NCBI RefSeq assembly: GCF_030271165.1
Contig: NZ_JASSZH010000004.1
Span: forward strand, 1-39,761
Source of the DNA: Psychromicrobium xiongbiense
GTDB taxonomy: Bacteria > Actinomycetota > Actinomycetes > Actinomycetales > Micrococcaceae
Direction of reading: 5' to 3'
Length of the DNA: 39,761 nucleotides
The notes under the pieces were generated by a model that saw only the letters and a program-made list of their open reading frames with translations, ran no database searches and was not told the DNA's origin. Shown here in pieces: positions 7,030 to 15,868 of this stretch; within the stretch, counting starts at the first letter, position 1, and each line of letters begins with the position of its first letter. The position numbers and the translations under genes were made by a program.

Positions 7030-10000
7030 GCGGAGTTCTCCGCACCGGACGGCCTGCTGGGCCGCAGGTGCCACAGGCTGCCCGGGGCGGACTGTATCTG
7101 CTGGGGGTGCTCTGCGTCATCAAAGCACTGTCCATGGTGCTGCTGGCTGAGGGACTGGCACGTGGGCTGGTCGCCCTGAGTGGGCACTCCGCGGAAGCCG
7201 GTGCCACGGAGCTGCGCATCGCTGTGCTGCTGGCGGGCTGCGGTGCACTGCTGCGCAGCGGCTCTGTCTGGGCGGTTCATATCTGTTCACGACGGACGGC
7301 TCTGGGCAGCAAGGAGGCGCTACGCGGAGAGCTCGTGGCCCACTGGGTGGACCGGGGGCATGCCCCCCAGGATGCCCCCGTCCTGGCCACTCGCGGACTG
7401 GATGCCCTGGACGGCTTCTACACTCAGTACCTTCCCGCACTCGTCTCCGCCGCCACCGTGCCGGTAATCATCGGGGCCAGGATTCTCCTGGCCGACTGGG
7501 TGAGTGCTCTGGTGATCGTGCTGACCGTTGGGCTGATTCCGCTGTTCATGGTGCTGATCGGCCAGACCACCAGGGACAAGGTGGCCGAATCCACCGCCGC
7601 ACTACTGGCCATCAGCCACCACCTGGTGGAAATGGCGCGTGGTCTTCCGGTGTTGATCGGGCTGGGCCGGGCCGCAGAACAGGGAGCAGCGCTGCGCGAG
7701 CTGGATCGCCGCTTCCAGGACCGGACCCTGAGGACCCTTCGCGTGGCCTTCCTCTCGGCGATGGCCCTGGAGCTCATCGCCACCCTCTCGGTCGCCATTG
7801 TGGCGGTCACTATCGGTGTCCGGTTGGTGGGCGGCAGTCTGGATCTCGGCACAGGCCTGGTCGTCCTGATCCTGGCGGCCGACTGCTACATCCCACTGCG
7901 TGAGGTCGGGACCGCCTTCCACGCCAGCGATGACGGGCGCGAGGCTCTGCGCCGGGTCCGGGCAGTTCTGGACGAACCAGCACGTGCCCCGCTGGCGGAT
8001 GACCACGGTACCGCTGAGTCGAATCGCAGGAGCGCCGCCGCCCGGGACGTCGTCCGAGGGATCCGGATTCGGGACCTGACAGTCTGCTACCCGGGCCGCA
8101 CCCTTCCGGCGGTGGAAGGAATCTCCCTGGACTGCGAACCGGGCGAGGTCCTGGCCATCTCTGGCCCCAGCGGCTCGGGTAAGTCCACGGTTCTGGCGGC
8201 ACTGGTTGGTCAGAACGGCCCCGGGCTGGCCCAGGCCAGCGGCACGATGCGCGGTGCGGCGCTGGCCTCGGTGGCGTGGCTCCCCGCTGAGCCGCGGACC
8301 ACCGAGGTAAGTGTGGAGGCTGAGCTGAGGCTCTGGCTCGCTGGACCGGGGCTGGCCGGAAACGTCGATCGCTGGCAGCCCGCGACTCTGGCCGCTGAGG
8401 TGGGGCTGGGCGATCGGCTGGCTCAGCATCCCGTGAGCCTCAGCCCGGGGCAGCGCCGCAGACTGGGTCTGGCCCAGGTGCTGGCGCGCGTCTGTCAGGG
8501 GGCCACGCTGGTGGTCGCCGATGAGCCGACGGCCCACGTCGACGCGCAGACCGCCGAATTCATCGCAAGGCGCCTCGTCGCGCTGAAGAAGGAGGGTGCC
8601 GCCATCGTGCTGGTCAGCCATGACCCGAAGGTGCTGGCGCTCGCCGACCGACACCTCGCCTTGCCGCTGCGTACCGGTAACGCCTCCTGGGAGGAGGTCG
8701 ACGTCGAGGGCATGGCTGTCGATACAGGACTGGCTGCCGGCGTGCTGCCGGTTCTCGATGCGGTACCAGTGAGCTCAGCCCCGACCAGCAACAACAATGA
8801 CACGCTACGGGATCCCGCCAGGCCGTCGTCGTCCAGGTCGTCGCTACGCGAGTGGCTGGGCCTCCTGCAGCCCTGGCGTGCGGCTTTTATTGGCTCAATG
8901 GTGTTGGCCGTAGTGACGGTGCTGGCCGCCCTGGCGCTGGCTGCACTATCCGGGTGGCTGATTGTCAGGGCCGCTGAGCGACCGCCCATTCTGTACCTGC
9001 TGACGGCCATGGTCGGGGTCCGGTTCTTTGGCCTGGTGCGAGCGGTCTCGCGCTATGTGGAGCGCTTGCTGACCCATGCGAGCGTCTTTTCCGCAGCTGC
9101 CAGGCTCAGAGAGCGCCTCTGGGTTTCGTTGAGCAGCACACTGCCCGCCCGGCGCGAATGGCGGCGCGGTGAGGGGGTGCTGGGGACGCTCGTGGCTGAT
9201 GTCGACTCACTCCGCGACACCGTGCCCCGAGTGCTGCCTCAGCTTGCCACTGCAGTCCTCGGCGGTGCCGCGGTCCTGGTTGCTGGCGGGCTGCTGATGC
9301 CCGCCACTTTCTGGTGGCAGCTCGGGGTGGTGTTCGCAGTAGTGGTCCTGTGTCCGGCCGTCGCACTGTGGACGGATCGTCGAGCACGGTGGCAGGAGCA
9401 TCAGAGCCGCCGCCTTCTGGTGGAACGCCTTTCCGCCGTGCTGGACGCCGGTGCAGGCCTGCGTATCAACCAGTTGGCTCCGCGACTACTCAGCAGGCTG
9501 GCCGCTCAGGATCGTCAGAGTACGCGGGCTGCGCAACGGGCTTCCTGGGCGGAGGGGCTGGCCCAGGGGCTTCTGGTGCTCTGCGCAAGTGGCGGCGCCA
9601 TCGGGACGCTGCTGCTGGCGGCCCCGCAGGTGGGGGCCGGAGGTACCAGTCTTCCGGTCCTGACGGCTGTTGTGCTGCTGAATCTGGGGCTGGTGGATGC
9701 CTTTGCCTCGGTGGTTGCTGCGGCACCCCAGGCGCGGTTGTTGCGCCGGTTGGCTGCGCGACTGGCTGGATCCCTACAGACCAGGCCCCTCGCAGCTCCG
9801 CTCCCGCCGGAGCCAGGCCACGCTCTTCAGGCCCGGGATCTGGCGGTGGGCTGGAGAGCCGCCGATGGCAGACGGGTCCAGGTGGCTGAGGGCCTTGAGC
9901 TGAGTCTGAGTCGCGGCGAATGGCTTACCGTCATGGGGCCGAGTGGTTCCGGCAAATCGACCCTTCTGGCCACCATTCAGGGCTTCACGCCCCCGCTGTC

Positions 10001-10472
10001 CGGCACACTCGCCACTGCCACGAGGATCGCCTGGTGTCCTCAGGAAGCGCACCTCTTCGACTCCACCTTACGGGGCAATCTGGCGATCGCCCGGTCCCGG
10101 GGGGAAGCTCCGATGGAATCTGAGCTCCTTCAGGTGCTGGCAGCCGTTGGCCTCGGTCAGTGGTGCGAGGACCTGCCTGGCGGTCTGGATTTCAGGGTTG
10201 GTGCAGAGGGATCGCACCTTTCGGCCGGGCAACGGCAGCGGCTTTCGGTGGCGAGGGCGCTGCTCACACCGGCTCCGCTGATTCTTCTGGATGAGCCGAC
10301 TGCGCATCTTGACCTGCCCGGGGCGCGATCGCTGATGGCGGATCTTCGCCGGGCGCTGGCAGACCGTGCGGTGCTCCTGGTCACGCATCGGGCAGAAGAG
10401 GTGGCCCCGGGGGACCAGCTTCTGATGATGGGGACGATGTCTGATCGATCTGGTATATTTCGGATGGAATAA
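7026..10472 (+). CDS. cydDC: Fused CydD-CydC ABC transporter, cytochrome bd assembly
   Basis: One 1148-residue protein contains both halves of the heterodimeric ABC exporter CydDC, needed for cytochrome bd assembly. In E. coli the separate proteins have been assigned thiol export and, more recently, haem handling. The order is membrane domain 1 (about 20-300), ATPase 1 (Walker A GPSGSGKS at 380-387, Walker B ending Asp499-Glu500, degenerate signature LSPGQ), membrane domain 2 (about 605-880), and ATPase 2 (Walker A 971-978, signature LSAGQ, Walker B LILLDEPTAH near 1085-1095). The ATG at 7026 overlaps the cydB stop (ATGA). An open frame continues upstream to 6774 inside cydB and is not used. 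Fused CydDC proteins are known in actinobacteria, so this is not a frameshift artefact. Confidence 0.95.
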   Translation: MSGVLRTGRPAGPQVPQAARGGLYLLGVLCVIKALSMVLLAEGLARGLVALSGHSAEAGATELRIAVLLAGCGALLRSGSVWAVHICSRRTALGSKEALRGELVAHWVDRGHAPQDAPVLATRGLDALDGFYTQYLPALVSAATVPVIIGARILLADWVSALVIVLTVGLIPLFMVLIGQTTRDKVAESTAALLAISHHLVEMARGLPVLIGLGRAAEQGAALRELDRRFQDRTLRTLRVAFLSAMALELIATLSVAIVAVTIGVRLVGGSLDLGTGLVVLILAADCYIPLREVGTAFHASDDGREALRRVRAVLDEPARAPLADDHGTAESNRRSAAARDVVRGIRIRDLTVCYPGRTLPAVEGISLDCEPGEVLAISGPSGSGKSTVLAALVGQNGPGLAQASGTMRGAALASVAWLPAEPRTTEVSVEAELRLWLAGPGLAGNVDRWQPATLAAEVGLGDRLAQHPVSLSPGQRRRLGLAQVLARVCQGATLVVADEPTAHVDAQTAEFIARRLVALKKEGAAIVLVSHDPKVLALADRHLALPLRTGNASWEEVDVEGMAVDTGLAAGVLPVLDAVPVSSAPTSNNNDTLRDPARPSSSRSSLREWLGLLQPWRAAFIGSMVLAVVTVLAALALAALSGWLIVRAAERPPILYLLTAMVGVRFFGLVRAVSRYVERLLTHASVFSAAARLRERLWVSLSSTLPARREWRRGEGVLGTLVADVDSLRDTVPRVLPQLATAVLGGAAVLVAGGLLMPATFWWQLGVVFAVVVLCPAVALWTDRRARWQEHQSRRLLVERLSAVLDAGAGLRINQLAPRLLSRLAAQDRQSTRAAQRASWAEGLAQGLLVLCASGGAIGTLLLAAPQVGAGGTSLPVLTAVVLLNLGLVDAFASVVAAAPQARLLRRLAARLAGSLQTRPLAAPLPPEPGHALQARDLAVGWRAADGRRVQVAEGLELSLSRGEWLTVMGPSGSGKSTLLATIQGFTPPLSGTLATATRIAWCPQEAHLFDSTLRGNLAIARSRGEAPMESELLQVLAAVGLGQWCEDLPGGLDFRVGAEGSHLSAGQRQRLSVARALLTPAPLILLDEPTAHLDLPGARSLMADLRRALADRAVLLVTHRAEEVAPGDQLLMMGTMSDRSGIFRME

Positions 10473-10478
10473 TCGATC
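10444..10478 (+). promoter_or_regulatory. Probable padR promoter flanked by ATCGATC repeats
   Basis: TGGTATATT (10451-10459) is an extended -10 element (TGN plus TATATT) in an AT-rich island over the cydDC stop codon. Two copies of ATCGATC flank it, at 10444-10450 and 10472-10478. Transcription would begin near 10466, giving a leader of about 26 bases with the purine-rich ribosome binding site at 10479-10487. The repeats may be a PadR operator; this is inference, since the usual ATGT-N8-ACAT PadR dyad is not seen. Confidence 0.4.
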
Positions 10479-10491
10479 GGGAGGGGGCCGG

Positions 10492-11145
10492 GTGGATACC
10501 TCGATTACGCCTCTGGGTGCCACGGTGCTAGGTCTACTGGCCGAACGCCCTATGCACCCCTACGAAATGTTGCAGCTCATGGCGGAGCGCAGGGAAGATT
10601 TCCTGGTCAAAATTCGTCCGGCCTCCGTGTATCACGCCGTGGCGCGCCTGGAATCACAGGGGCTGATCGTCGCTCAGGGGACCGGGCGCGAAGGTAACCG
10701 GCCGGAGCGCACCGTCTATTCGATGCTCCCGGACGGTGTGGCCGCGCACGAGGCGCATTTGCGCAGCCTGCTCTCCACTGTGACCAACGACTACCCGGCT
10801 TTTCGGCGGGGGATCGCGGAGGCGCACAATCTGCCGCTGGATGAGGTGATCGGCCTGCTGGAAGCCCGCCAGCAGGCCCTCCGTGAGCAGTTGGACGAGT
10901 TCAGGAGGCTGCGCGAGGGAATTCCTGATGCCACCCGCCAGTTTCTACTGCACGTGGAGTACAGCCTGGCGCTCTGGCACGCCGAGCACGTCTGGACCTC
11001 TACATTGATCGACGAACTCCGTGCCGGACGAATGGTCTGGGGCATCCATCAGTGCCTTCCTGAATCAGTACCATCCTCTGAGTCAGCACCGACTGATTCA
11101 TCACCGTCGGTGCACCAGGCCGACCACCCCACGAATTTTCACTGA
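10492..11145 (+). CDS. PadR family transcriptional regulator
   Basis: This 217-residue protein has an N-terminal PadR winged helix (about residues 8-85: GATVLGLLAERPMHPYEM, then PASVYHAVARLESQGLI) and a C-terminal helical Vir-type dimerisation region. PadR proteins are typically ligand-responsive repressors of adjacent exporters or stress genes. It starts at GTG 10492, preceded by GGGAGGGGG at 10479-10487. It ends 19 bases before the MFS exporter on the same strand, so the pair probably forms a regulator-transporter unit. It begins only 19 bases after cydDC, and read-through from the cyd operon is possible. The last 35 residues are Ser/Pro-rich and probably disordered. Confidence 0.9.
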   Translation: MDTSITPLGATVLGLLAERPMHPYEMLQLMAERREDFLVKIRPASVYHAVARLESQGLIVAQGTGREGNRPERTVYSMLPDGVAAHEAHLRSLLSTVTNDYPAFRRGIAEAHNLPLDEVIGLLEARQQALREQLDEFRRLREGIPDATRQFLLHVEYSLALWHAEHVWTSTLIDELRAGRMVWGIHQCLPESVPSSESAPTDSSPSVHQADHPTNFH

Positions 11146-11164
11146 ATCTTTTCAAGGACACCCC

Positions 11165-12691
11165 ATGAATCAACATGAGCGCGCCTGGCCGGCACTCTGG
11201 TCACTCGTCATCGGCTTTTTTATGATCCTGGTGGATTCGACCATCGTCTCGGTCGCCATGCCTTCCATCATGCAAGGCCTCTCCACGGCGGATCACGTGG
11301 TGGACATCAATCAGGCGGTCTGGGTCACCAGCGCCTATCTTCTGGCCTACGCCGTACCGCTGCTGATCACCGGACGGCTCGGCGATCGTTTTGGACCCAA
11401 AAACCTGTATCTGGCGGGGTTGGTGGTCTTCACGGCTGCCTCAGCCTGGTGTGGACTGTCCGGCAGCATCGAAATGCTGATTCTGGCACGTGTGGTGCAG
11501 GGCCTCGGAGCAGCGCTGATGACCCCGCAGACGATGTCGGTCATCACCCGAGTGTTCCCGCCGGAACGGCGCGGGGCGGCGATGGGCGTCTGGGGATCGG
11601 TGGCCGGAGTCGCCACCCTGGTCGGCCCGATTCTCGGCGGAGTGCTGGTCGACGCCGCCGGATGGCAGTGGATCTTCTACGTCAACGTCCCCGTGGGAAT
11701 CGTGGCCTTCATCCTCGCCTGGCGCCTGGTCCCGATGTTGCCGACCCAGTCGCATCGTTTCGACTGGCTGGGTGTCGCACTGAGCGGCATCGGCATGTTC
11801 TGCCTCGTGTTCGGCATCCAGGAGGGGGAGACCTACCACTGGGGCACCATCGCCGGGCCGATCTCGGTCTGGGGCCTCATCATTGCCGGGCTGGTGTTCA
11901 TGGCAGCCTTCGTGCTGTGGCAGCGGTTCAATCGCACCGAGCCTCTGCTGCCGCTCACGCTCTTTGCCGACCGCAATTTCTCCCTGGCCAATCTGGCGAT
12001 CTCTGCCATGGGGTTCACAGTCACAGCCATGGCTCTGCCGTTGATGCTGTACGCGCAGAACGTCCGTCAGTTCAGCCCCACGGAGTCGGCGCTGCTGCTG
12101 GTTCCGATGGCCGTCATCAGCGGCGCTCTCGCCCCGCTCATCGGCAAGCTTCTGGGCCGCTTCGATCCAAGGTTCTTTGCGGTGGCGGGATTCGCGATCA
12201 TGGCAACGGCATTGTTCTGGTTGGGCTCCATTCTCAGTCCTGACGTGCCGGTGTGGCAGCTGGAACTTCCGATTGCGATGATCGGCCTGGCGAGTGCAGG
12301 GATCTGGGCCCCCGTGTCGATGACGGCCACCCGTAACCTCGCCCCGGCACTGGCTGGCGCTGGCTCAGGGGTGTACAACACCACGCGCCAGATCGGCGCG
12401 GTGCTGGGCTCGGCCGCCATCGCCGCTTTGATGGAGTCCCGGATCAGCGCCAATTTTCCGGCACTCCCGCCGGGAGTGAGTGCTTCCGCCAAGGGGCCTC
12501 TGCCGGAGTTCCTGCACGGGCCCTTTGCCTCCGCTATGGGTCAGTCCATGTACCTGCCCGCCAGCGTCGTGCTGATCGGCGTGGTGACGGCTTTGTGTTT
12601 CGCTGCTGTCAAGGTGGGGCGGCCGGCTGCGGTCCAGCCCGATGCCCAGCCTGGACCGGTCAGCCGGGAGTCGGTGCGCAGCACGGACTAG
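11165..12691 (+). CDS. DHA2-family MFS multidrug exporter
   Basis: This 508-residue transporter of the major facilitator superfamily has about 14 membrane segments, which places it in the DHA2 (EmrB/QacA) drug:proton antiporter group. Visible motifs are LVDSTIVSVAMP in helix 1, GRLGDRFGPK (motif A) after helix 2, and GPILGGVLVDAAGWQWIFYVNVP (motif C and its extension) at helix 5. The ATG at 11165 is preceded by AAGGA near 11153. The frame is open upstream to 11021, but that part overlaps padR and lacks a start signal. With the preceding PadR gene it resembles inducible efflux modules; the substrate cannot be told from sequence. Confidence 0.92.
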   Translation: MNQHERAWPALWSLVIGFFMILVDSTIVSVAMPSIMQGLSTADHVVDINQAVWVTSAYLLAYAVPLLITGRLGDRFGPKNLYLAGLVVFTAASAWCGLSGSIEMLILARVVQGLGAALMTPQTMSVITRVFPPERRGAAMGVWGSVAGVATLVGPILGGVLVDAAGWQWIFYVNVPVGIVAFILAWRLVPMLPTQSHRFDWLGVALSGIGMFCLVFGIQEGETYHWGTIAGPISVWGLIIAGLVFMAAFVLWQRFNRTEPLLPLTLFADRNFSLANLAISAMGFTVTAMALPLMLYAQNVRQFSPTESALLLVPMAVISGALAPLIGKLLGRFDPRFFAVAGFAIMATALFWLGSILSPDVPVWQLELPIAMIGLASAGIWAPVSMTATRNLAPALAGAGSGVYNTTRQIGAVLGSAAIAALMESRISANFPALPPGVSASAKGPLPEFLHGPFASAMGQSMYLPASVVLIGVVTALCFAAVKVGRPAAVQPDAQPGPVSRESVRSTD

Positions 12692-12849
12692 GGTTCTTCC
12701 CCGGTGCAACACTGAGTTCTCCTGCACAGGCCAGGACTTCGGCTCATTTCCCCACAACGGCAGCAGTCGTGGTGGTGAGGTTCTTCCGTCTGACGAAGAC
12801 TTGCTGCCAACCCCTCCGTGAGAGGGTCAAGGAAAGCAAGGTGAGGATG

Positions 12850-13413
12850 ATGACGGACGTACTGACGATTCGCGGTTTTGTTGCCAGCGAGGTGAAGATG
12901 ACCGTGACCAAGTCAGGGTTCCCAGTGGCGAATTTCAGACTGGGATCAACGGAACGCCGATTCGACCGGGAACGCAATGAATGGGTGGATGCGGCGACCA
13001 ACTGGTATTCCGTCTCGATGTTCCGAGCGCTGGCCCAGAACGCCTCTGCCAGCATCAGCAAGGGCGAGCGAGTGATCGTACAGGGGAAACTTCGCCTCCG
13101 CCAATGGGTCAACGACGACGGCCGGCGCGGTATTGCTCCGGAGATTGAGGCCGATGCCGTAGGCCACGACCTGGGCTGGGGCACCGCGAACTTCCGGCGA
13201 GCGGTGCAGGGGCCTGCCCATCAGCCGATGGCGGAACCGTCGGAGGCCGAGGCGGGCGCAGATCCCACGGAGGGTGGGCCAGAGGATCGGGGACCGGATC
13301 AGGAATCCGATTCACCGGCACCGGAGCGGGAAGAAAATCCCGGTCAGGAGTCGATGCTGGTCGGTGTTTCAGCGGGTGGATTCGGTGGGACCGACTCGGA
13401 GCCGCCATTCTGA
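12850..13413 (+). CDS. ssb: Single-stranded DNA-binding protein (second SSB paralogue)
   Basis: This 187-residue protein has one OB-fold (about 1-115: MTDVLTIRGFVASEVKMTVTK, then NWYSVSMFRALAQNA and GERVIVQGKLRLRQW), an acidic, Pro/Glu-rich disordered linker, and a C-terminal tip TDSEPPF resembling the PPF tip by which SSB recruits partner proteins. ATG 12847 is also possible; 12850 gives better spacing from the purine-rich AAGGTGAGG. It is more divergent than the canonical SSB usually encoded between rpsF and rpsR, and paralogues of this type next to ettA are typical of Micrococcales. It binds single-stranded DNA during repair, recombination or uptake; its special role is not known to me. 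Confidence 0.88.
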   Translation: MTDVLTIRGFVASEVKMTVTKSGFPVANFRLGSTERRFDRERNEWVDAATNWYSVSMFRALAQNASASISKGERVIVQGKLRLRQWVNDDGRRGIAPEIEADAVGHDLGWGTANFRRAVQGPAHQPMAEPSEAEAGADPTEGGPEDRGPDQESDSPAPEREENPGQESMLVGVSAGGFGGTDSEPPF

Positions 13414-13429
13414 GGGTGTTCCTTGCGTG

Positions 13430-13450
13430 AGGGAGCCGTGCGTGCTCCCT
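13430..13450 (+). terminator. Weak hairpin downstream of ssb
   Basis: AGGGAGC (13430-13436) and GCTCCCT (13444-13450) form a 7-bp stem with a 7-base loop, 17 bases after the ssb stop. There is no T tract, so termination is uncertain. Confidence 0.35.
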
Positions 13451-13455
13451 GTCCA

Positions 13456-13501
13456 GGGACCTCAGGCTGCCCAGCGTCTCAAGCTGTCCCGGGACCTCAG
13501 G
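13456..13501. repeat. Two 11-bp direct repeats upstream of the lipoprotein gene
   Basis: GGGACCTCAGG occurs at 13456-13466 and again at 13491-13501, 35 bp apart, in the gap between ssb and the lipoprotein gene. They may be tandem binding sites; nothing else identifies them. Confidence 0.5.
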
Positions 13502-13544
13502 GCGGAAGCCGGTGCGCTCCACTGTGAAGTGGCACAATGAAGCG

Positions 13545-14084
13545 GTGAAGCATTCCCGTTTCGCCGCTGCATCACAGGCACCGGCTTTCACCCGCAGATC
13601 GAGGGTGTCCCTTCGCTCATCGCTGGCAGCAGCCAGCACCGCAGTGCTCATCGTGGCGCTTGCTGCCTGTACCCCCGGTAACGGTGCGGCCAGCAACAGC
13701 AGCCAGGGATCTGCTTCGAGCACTGTTGCGTCCAGCACCGTACCGGCATCAACTGCAGCAGTCGCTTCTCCGACGCCCACTCAACCCACCCCGGCTCAGG
13801 CCCTGGAGGTCAAAGTCAAAGCGGCGCTCAGTGACGTCGCAGCGAAGTCTGCCAAACCCAGCCGGGAGGACATTCGCGCGGCGCTCGCTGCGCTGGCGGC
13901 GAATCCTGCCGATGTGGAGGTGTCACTCTCCAAGACGCCCACCGGGCTGGATGCCGACGCCGTGCAGGGCGCGGTCAAGCTGGAGGCGTCCTGTGTGGTG
14001 GGGGAGGTTCGCGCGGGCGCGGTGAGCACCGTCATCCTGCCTGTTCTTTCCACCGGGCATTGTTTCGTGGGCGATCAGCGCTGA
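13545..14084 (+). CDS. Probable lipoprotein, DUF6993-like
   Basis: A 179-residue exported protein, if translation starts at GTG 13545. In-frame GTGs at 13512 and 13524 are alternatives, and none has a clear ribosome binding site. Residues 17-42 form a lipoprotein signal: arginines, then a hydrophobic core ending in ALAAC, with Cys42 as the lipidated residue. A Ser/Thr/Ala/Pro-rich linker (about 45-82) follows, then a compact C-terminal domain with two cysteines (EASCVVGEV and GHCFVGD) that could form a disulfide. This layout and its position between ssb and ettA match what I know of the DUF6993 family of Micrococcales. No function is known to me. Confidence 0.72.
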   Translation: MKHSRFAAASQAPAFTRRSRVSLRSSLAAASTAVLIVALAACTPGNGAASNSSQGSASSTVASSTVPASTAAVASPTPTQPTPAQALEVKVKAALSDVAAKSAKPSREDIRAALAALAANPADVEVSLSKTPTGLDADAVQGAVKLEASCVVGEVRAGAVSTVILPVLSTGHCFVGDQR

Positions 14085-14158
14085 CCTTTGGCGGCGGCAT
14101 TTGCGTTGCGGGTGCGTCCGTGGCCGGGCAACGGTCACAGGGGCTCCTGCGGACCGGC

Positions 14159-14170
14159 TAGCCTTGAGGT
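14159..14170 (+). promoter_or_regulatory. -10 element and start region of ettA, possibly leaderless
   Basis: TAGCCT (14159-14164) fits the actinobacterial TANNNT -10 consensus and lies exactly 6 bases before the ettA ATG, which would make the start codon the transcription start. GAGG (14166-14169) lies immediately before the ATG, too close for an ordinary Shine-Dalgarno. No good -35 is visible. Confidence 0.4.
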
Positions 14171-15853
14171 ATGGCGGAATTTATTTACACCATGACCAAG
14201 GCCCGCAAAGCAGTGGGCGATAAGGTCATTCTCGACGATGTCAGCATGTCCTTCTTCCCCGGTGCCAAGATTGGCGTCGTGGGTCCGAACGGGGCTGGCA
14301 AGTCCACGATCCTGAAGATCATGGCGGGCCTGGACACCCCGTCCAACGGTGAGGCCCGGCTCAGCCCAGGGTACTCGGTCGGGATCCTGCTTCAGGAGCC
14401 ACCGCTGAACGAGGATAAAACCGTTCTGGGCAACGTCCAGGAGGGCGTCGGCGAGATTTACGGCAAGATTCAACGGTTCAACCAGATCTCTGAAGAAATG
14501 GCGAACCCGGATGCCGACTTCGACTCGCTGCTGGAGGAGATGGGCAAGCTTCAGGAGGCGATCGATGCTGCCGATGCCTGGGACCTCGATTCCCAGCTGG
14601 AACAGGCCATGGATGCCCTTCGCTGCCCGCCAGGCGATGCCGATGTGAAGGTGCTCTCCGGTGGTGAGCGGCGCCGGGTCGCCCTCTGCAAGCTGTTGTT
14701 GCAGAAGCCGGATCTGCTGCTGCTCGACGAACCGACCAACCATCTGGATGCGGAGAGCGTGCTGTGGCTGGAACAGCATCTTTCCAACTATCACGGTGCC
14801 GTGCTGGCCGTCACCCACGATCGTTACTTCCTGGATCACGTCGCAGAGTGGATCGCCGAGGTCGACCGCGGTCACCTCTACCCCTATGAAGGCAACTACT
14901 CAACCTACCTCGAAAAGAAGCGGGCACGGCTCGAGATCCAGGGCAAGAAGGATGCCAAGCAGGCTAAACGCCTCAGCGAAGAGCTGGAGTGGGTGCGCTC
15001 CAATGCCAAGGGTCGTCAGACCAAATCCAAGGCCCGTCTGGCTCGCTATGAGGAAATGGCAGCCGAGGCGGACCGGACCCGGAAGCTTGATTTCGAGGAG
15101 ATCCAGATCCCGCCGGGACCGCGTCTGGGCTCGCTGGTCCTGGAGGCGACGAATCTCCAGAAGGGCTTCGGGGATCGCATCCTGATCGACGGCCTGAGCT
15201 TTTCGCTGCCTCGCAACGGCATCGTCGGCGTGATCGGCCCGAACGGTGTGGGCAAGTCCACGCTCTTCAAGACCATCGTGGGGATTGAACCACTCGATGG
15301 CGGCGACCTGAAAATCGGCGACTCAGTCCGGGTCTCCTATGTGGACCAGAGCCGTGGCGGGATCGATCCGGAGAAGAACCTCTGGGAGGTGGTCTCTGAC
15401 GGGCTGGACTTCATTAAGGTCGGCAATGTGGAGATGCCCTCGCGTGCGTACGTCTCCGCCTTCGGGTTCAAGGGACCGGACCAGCAGAAGAAAGCGGGGG
15501 TGCTCTCCGGTGGTGAGCGTAACCGGCTTAACCTGGCGCTGACACTCAAGCAGGGTGGAAACCTTCTGTTGCTCGATGAGCCCACCAACGACCTGGACGT
15601 TGAGACGTTGTCCAGCCTGGAGAACGCCCTGTTGGAGTTCCCCGGCTGCGCCGTCGTCGTCTCGCACGACCGGTGGTTCCTGGACCGGGTGGCCACTCAT
15701 ATCCTTGCCTACGAAGGCACCGAGGAGAACCCGGCCAGCTGGTACTGGTTCGAGGGGAACTTCGAAGCCTATGAGGAGAACAAGATCGAGCGTCTGGGCG
15801 CCGACGCGGCCCGACCGCATCGTGTCACCTACCGCAAACTCACCCGCGACTGA
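14171..15853 (+). CDS. ettA: Energy-dependent translational throttle protein EttA (ABC-F)
   Basis: This 560-residue soluble ABC-F ATPase binds the ribosomal E site and, in E. coli, gates the first elongation steps according to cellular energy charge. Both ATPase domains are intact: Walker A GPNGAGKS (38-45) and GPNGVGKS (near 355), and signatures LSGGERRRVALCK and LSGGERNRLNLAL. The charged helical interdomain linker that contacts tRNA and the ribosome is present (RARLEIQGKKDAKQAKR through QTKSKARLARYEEM). There is no membrane domain. Length and the start MAEFIYTMTKARK match EttA orthologues, which in actinobacteria commonly follow ssb. It ends 15 bases before a strong hairpin terminator. Confidence 0.95.
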   Translation: MAEFIYTMTKARKAVGDKVILDDVSMSFFPGAKIGVVGPNGAGKSTILKIMAGLDTPSNGEARLSPGYSVGILLQEPPLNEDKTVLGNVQEGVGEIYGKIQRFNQISEEMANPDADFDSLLEEMGKLQEAIDAADAWDLDSQLEQAMDALRCPPGDADVKVLSGGERRRVALCKLLLQKPDLLLLDEPTNHLDAESVLWLEQHLSNYHGAVLAVTHDRYFLDHVAEWIAEVDRGHLYPYEGNYSTYLEKKRARLEIQGKKDAKQAKRLSEELEWVRSNAKGRQTKSKARLARYEEMAAEADRTRKLDFEEIQIPPGPRLGSLVLEATNLQKGFGDRILIDGLSFSLPRNGIVGVIGPNGVGKSTLFKTIVGIEPLDGGDLKIGDSVRVSYVDQSRGGIDPEKNLWEVVSDGLDFIKVGNVEMPSRAYVSAFGFKGPDQQKKAGVLSGGERNRLNLALTLKQGGNLLLLDEPTNDLDVETLSSLENALLEFPGCAVVVSHDRWFLDRVATHILAYEGTEENPASWYWFEGNFEAYEENKIERLGADAARPHRVTYRKLTRD

Positions 15854-15868
15854 TCCAACACTGCTCAG

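Noticed and set aside
7416..7432. Partial BlaI-type site (TTCTAC with a poor second arm) in cydDC
   Set aside because: Only 3 of 6 bases match in the right arm and it lies inside a coding region.
7602..8654. Minus-strand frame of 350 codons antisense to cydDC
   Set aside because: Antisense shadow; the product has no recognisable domain and the plus strand is a clear ABC transporter.
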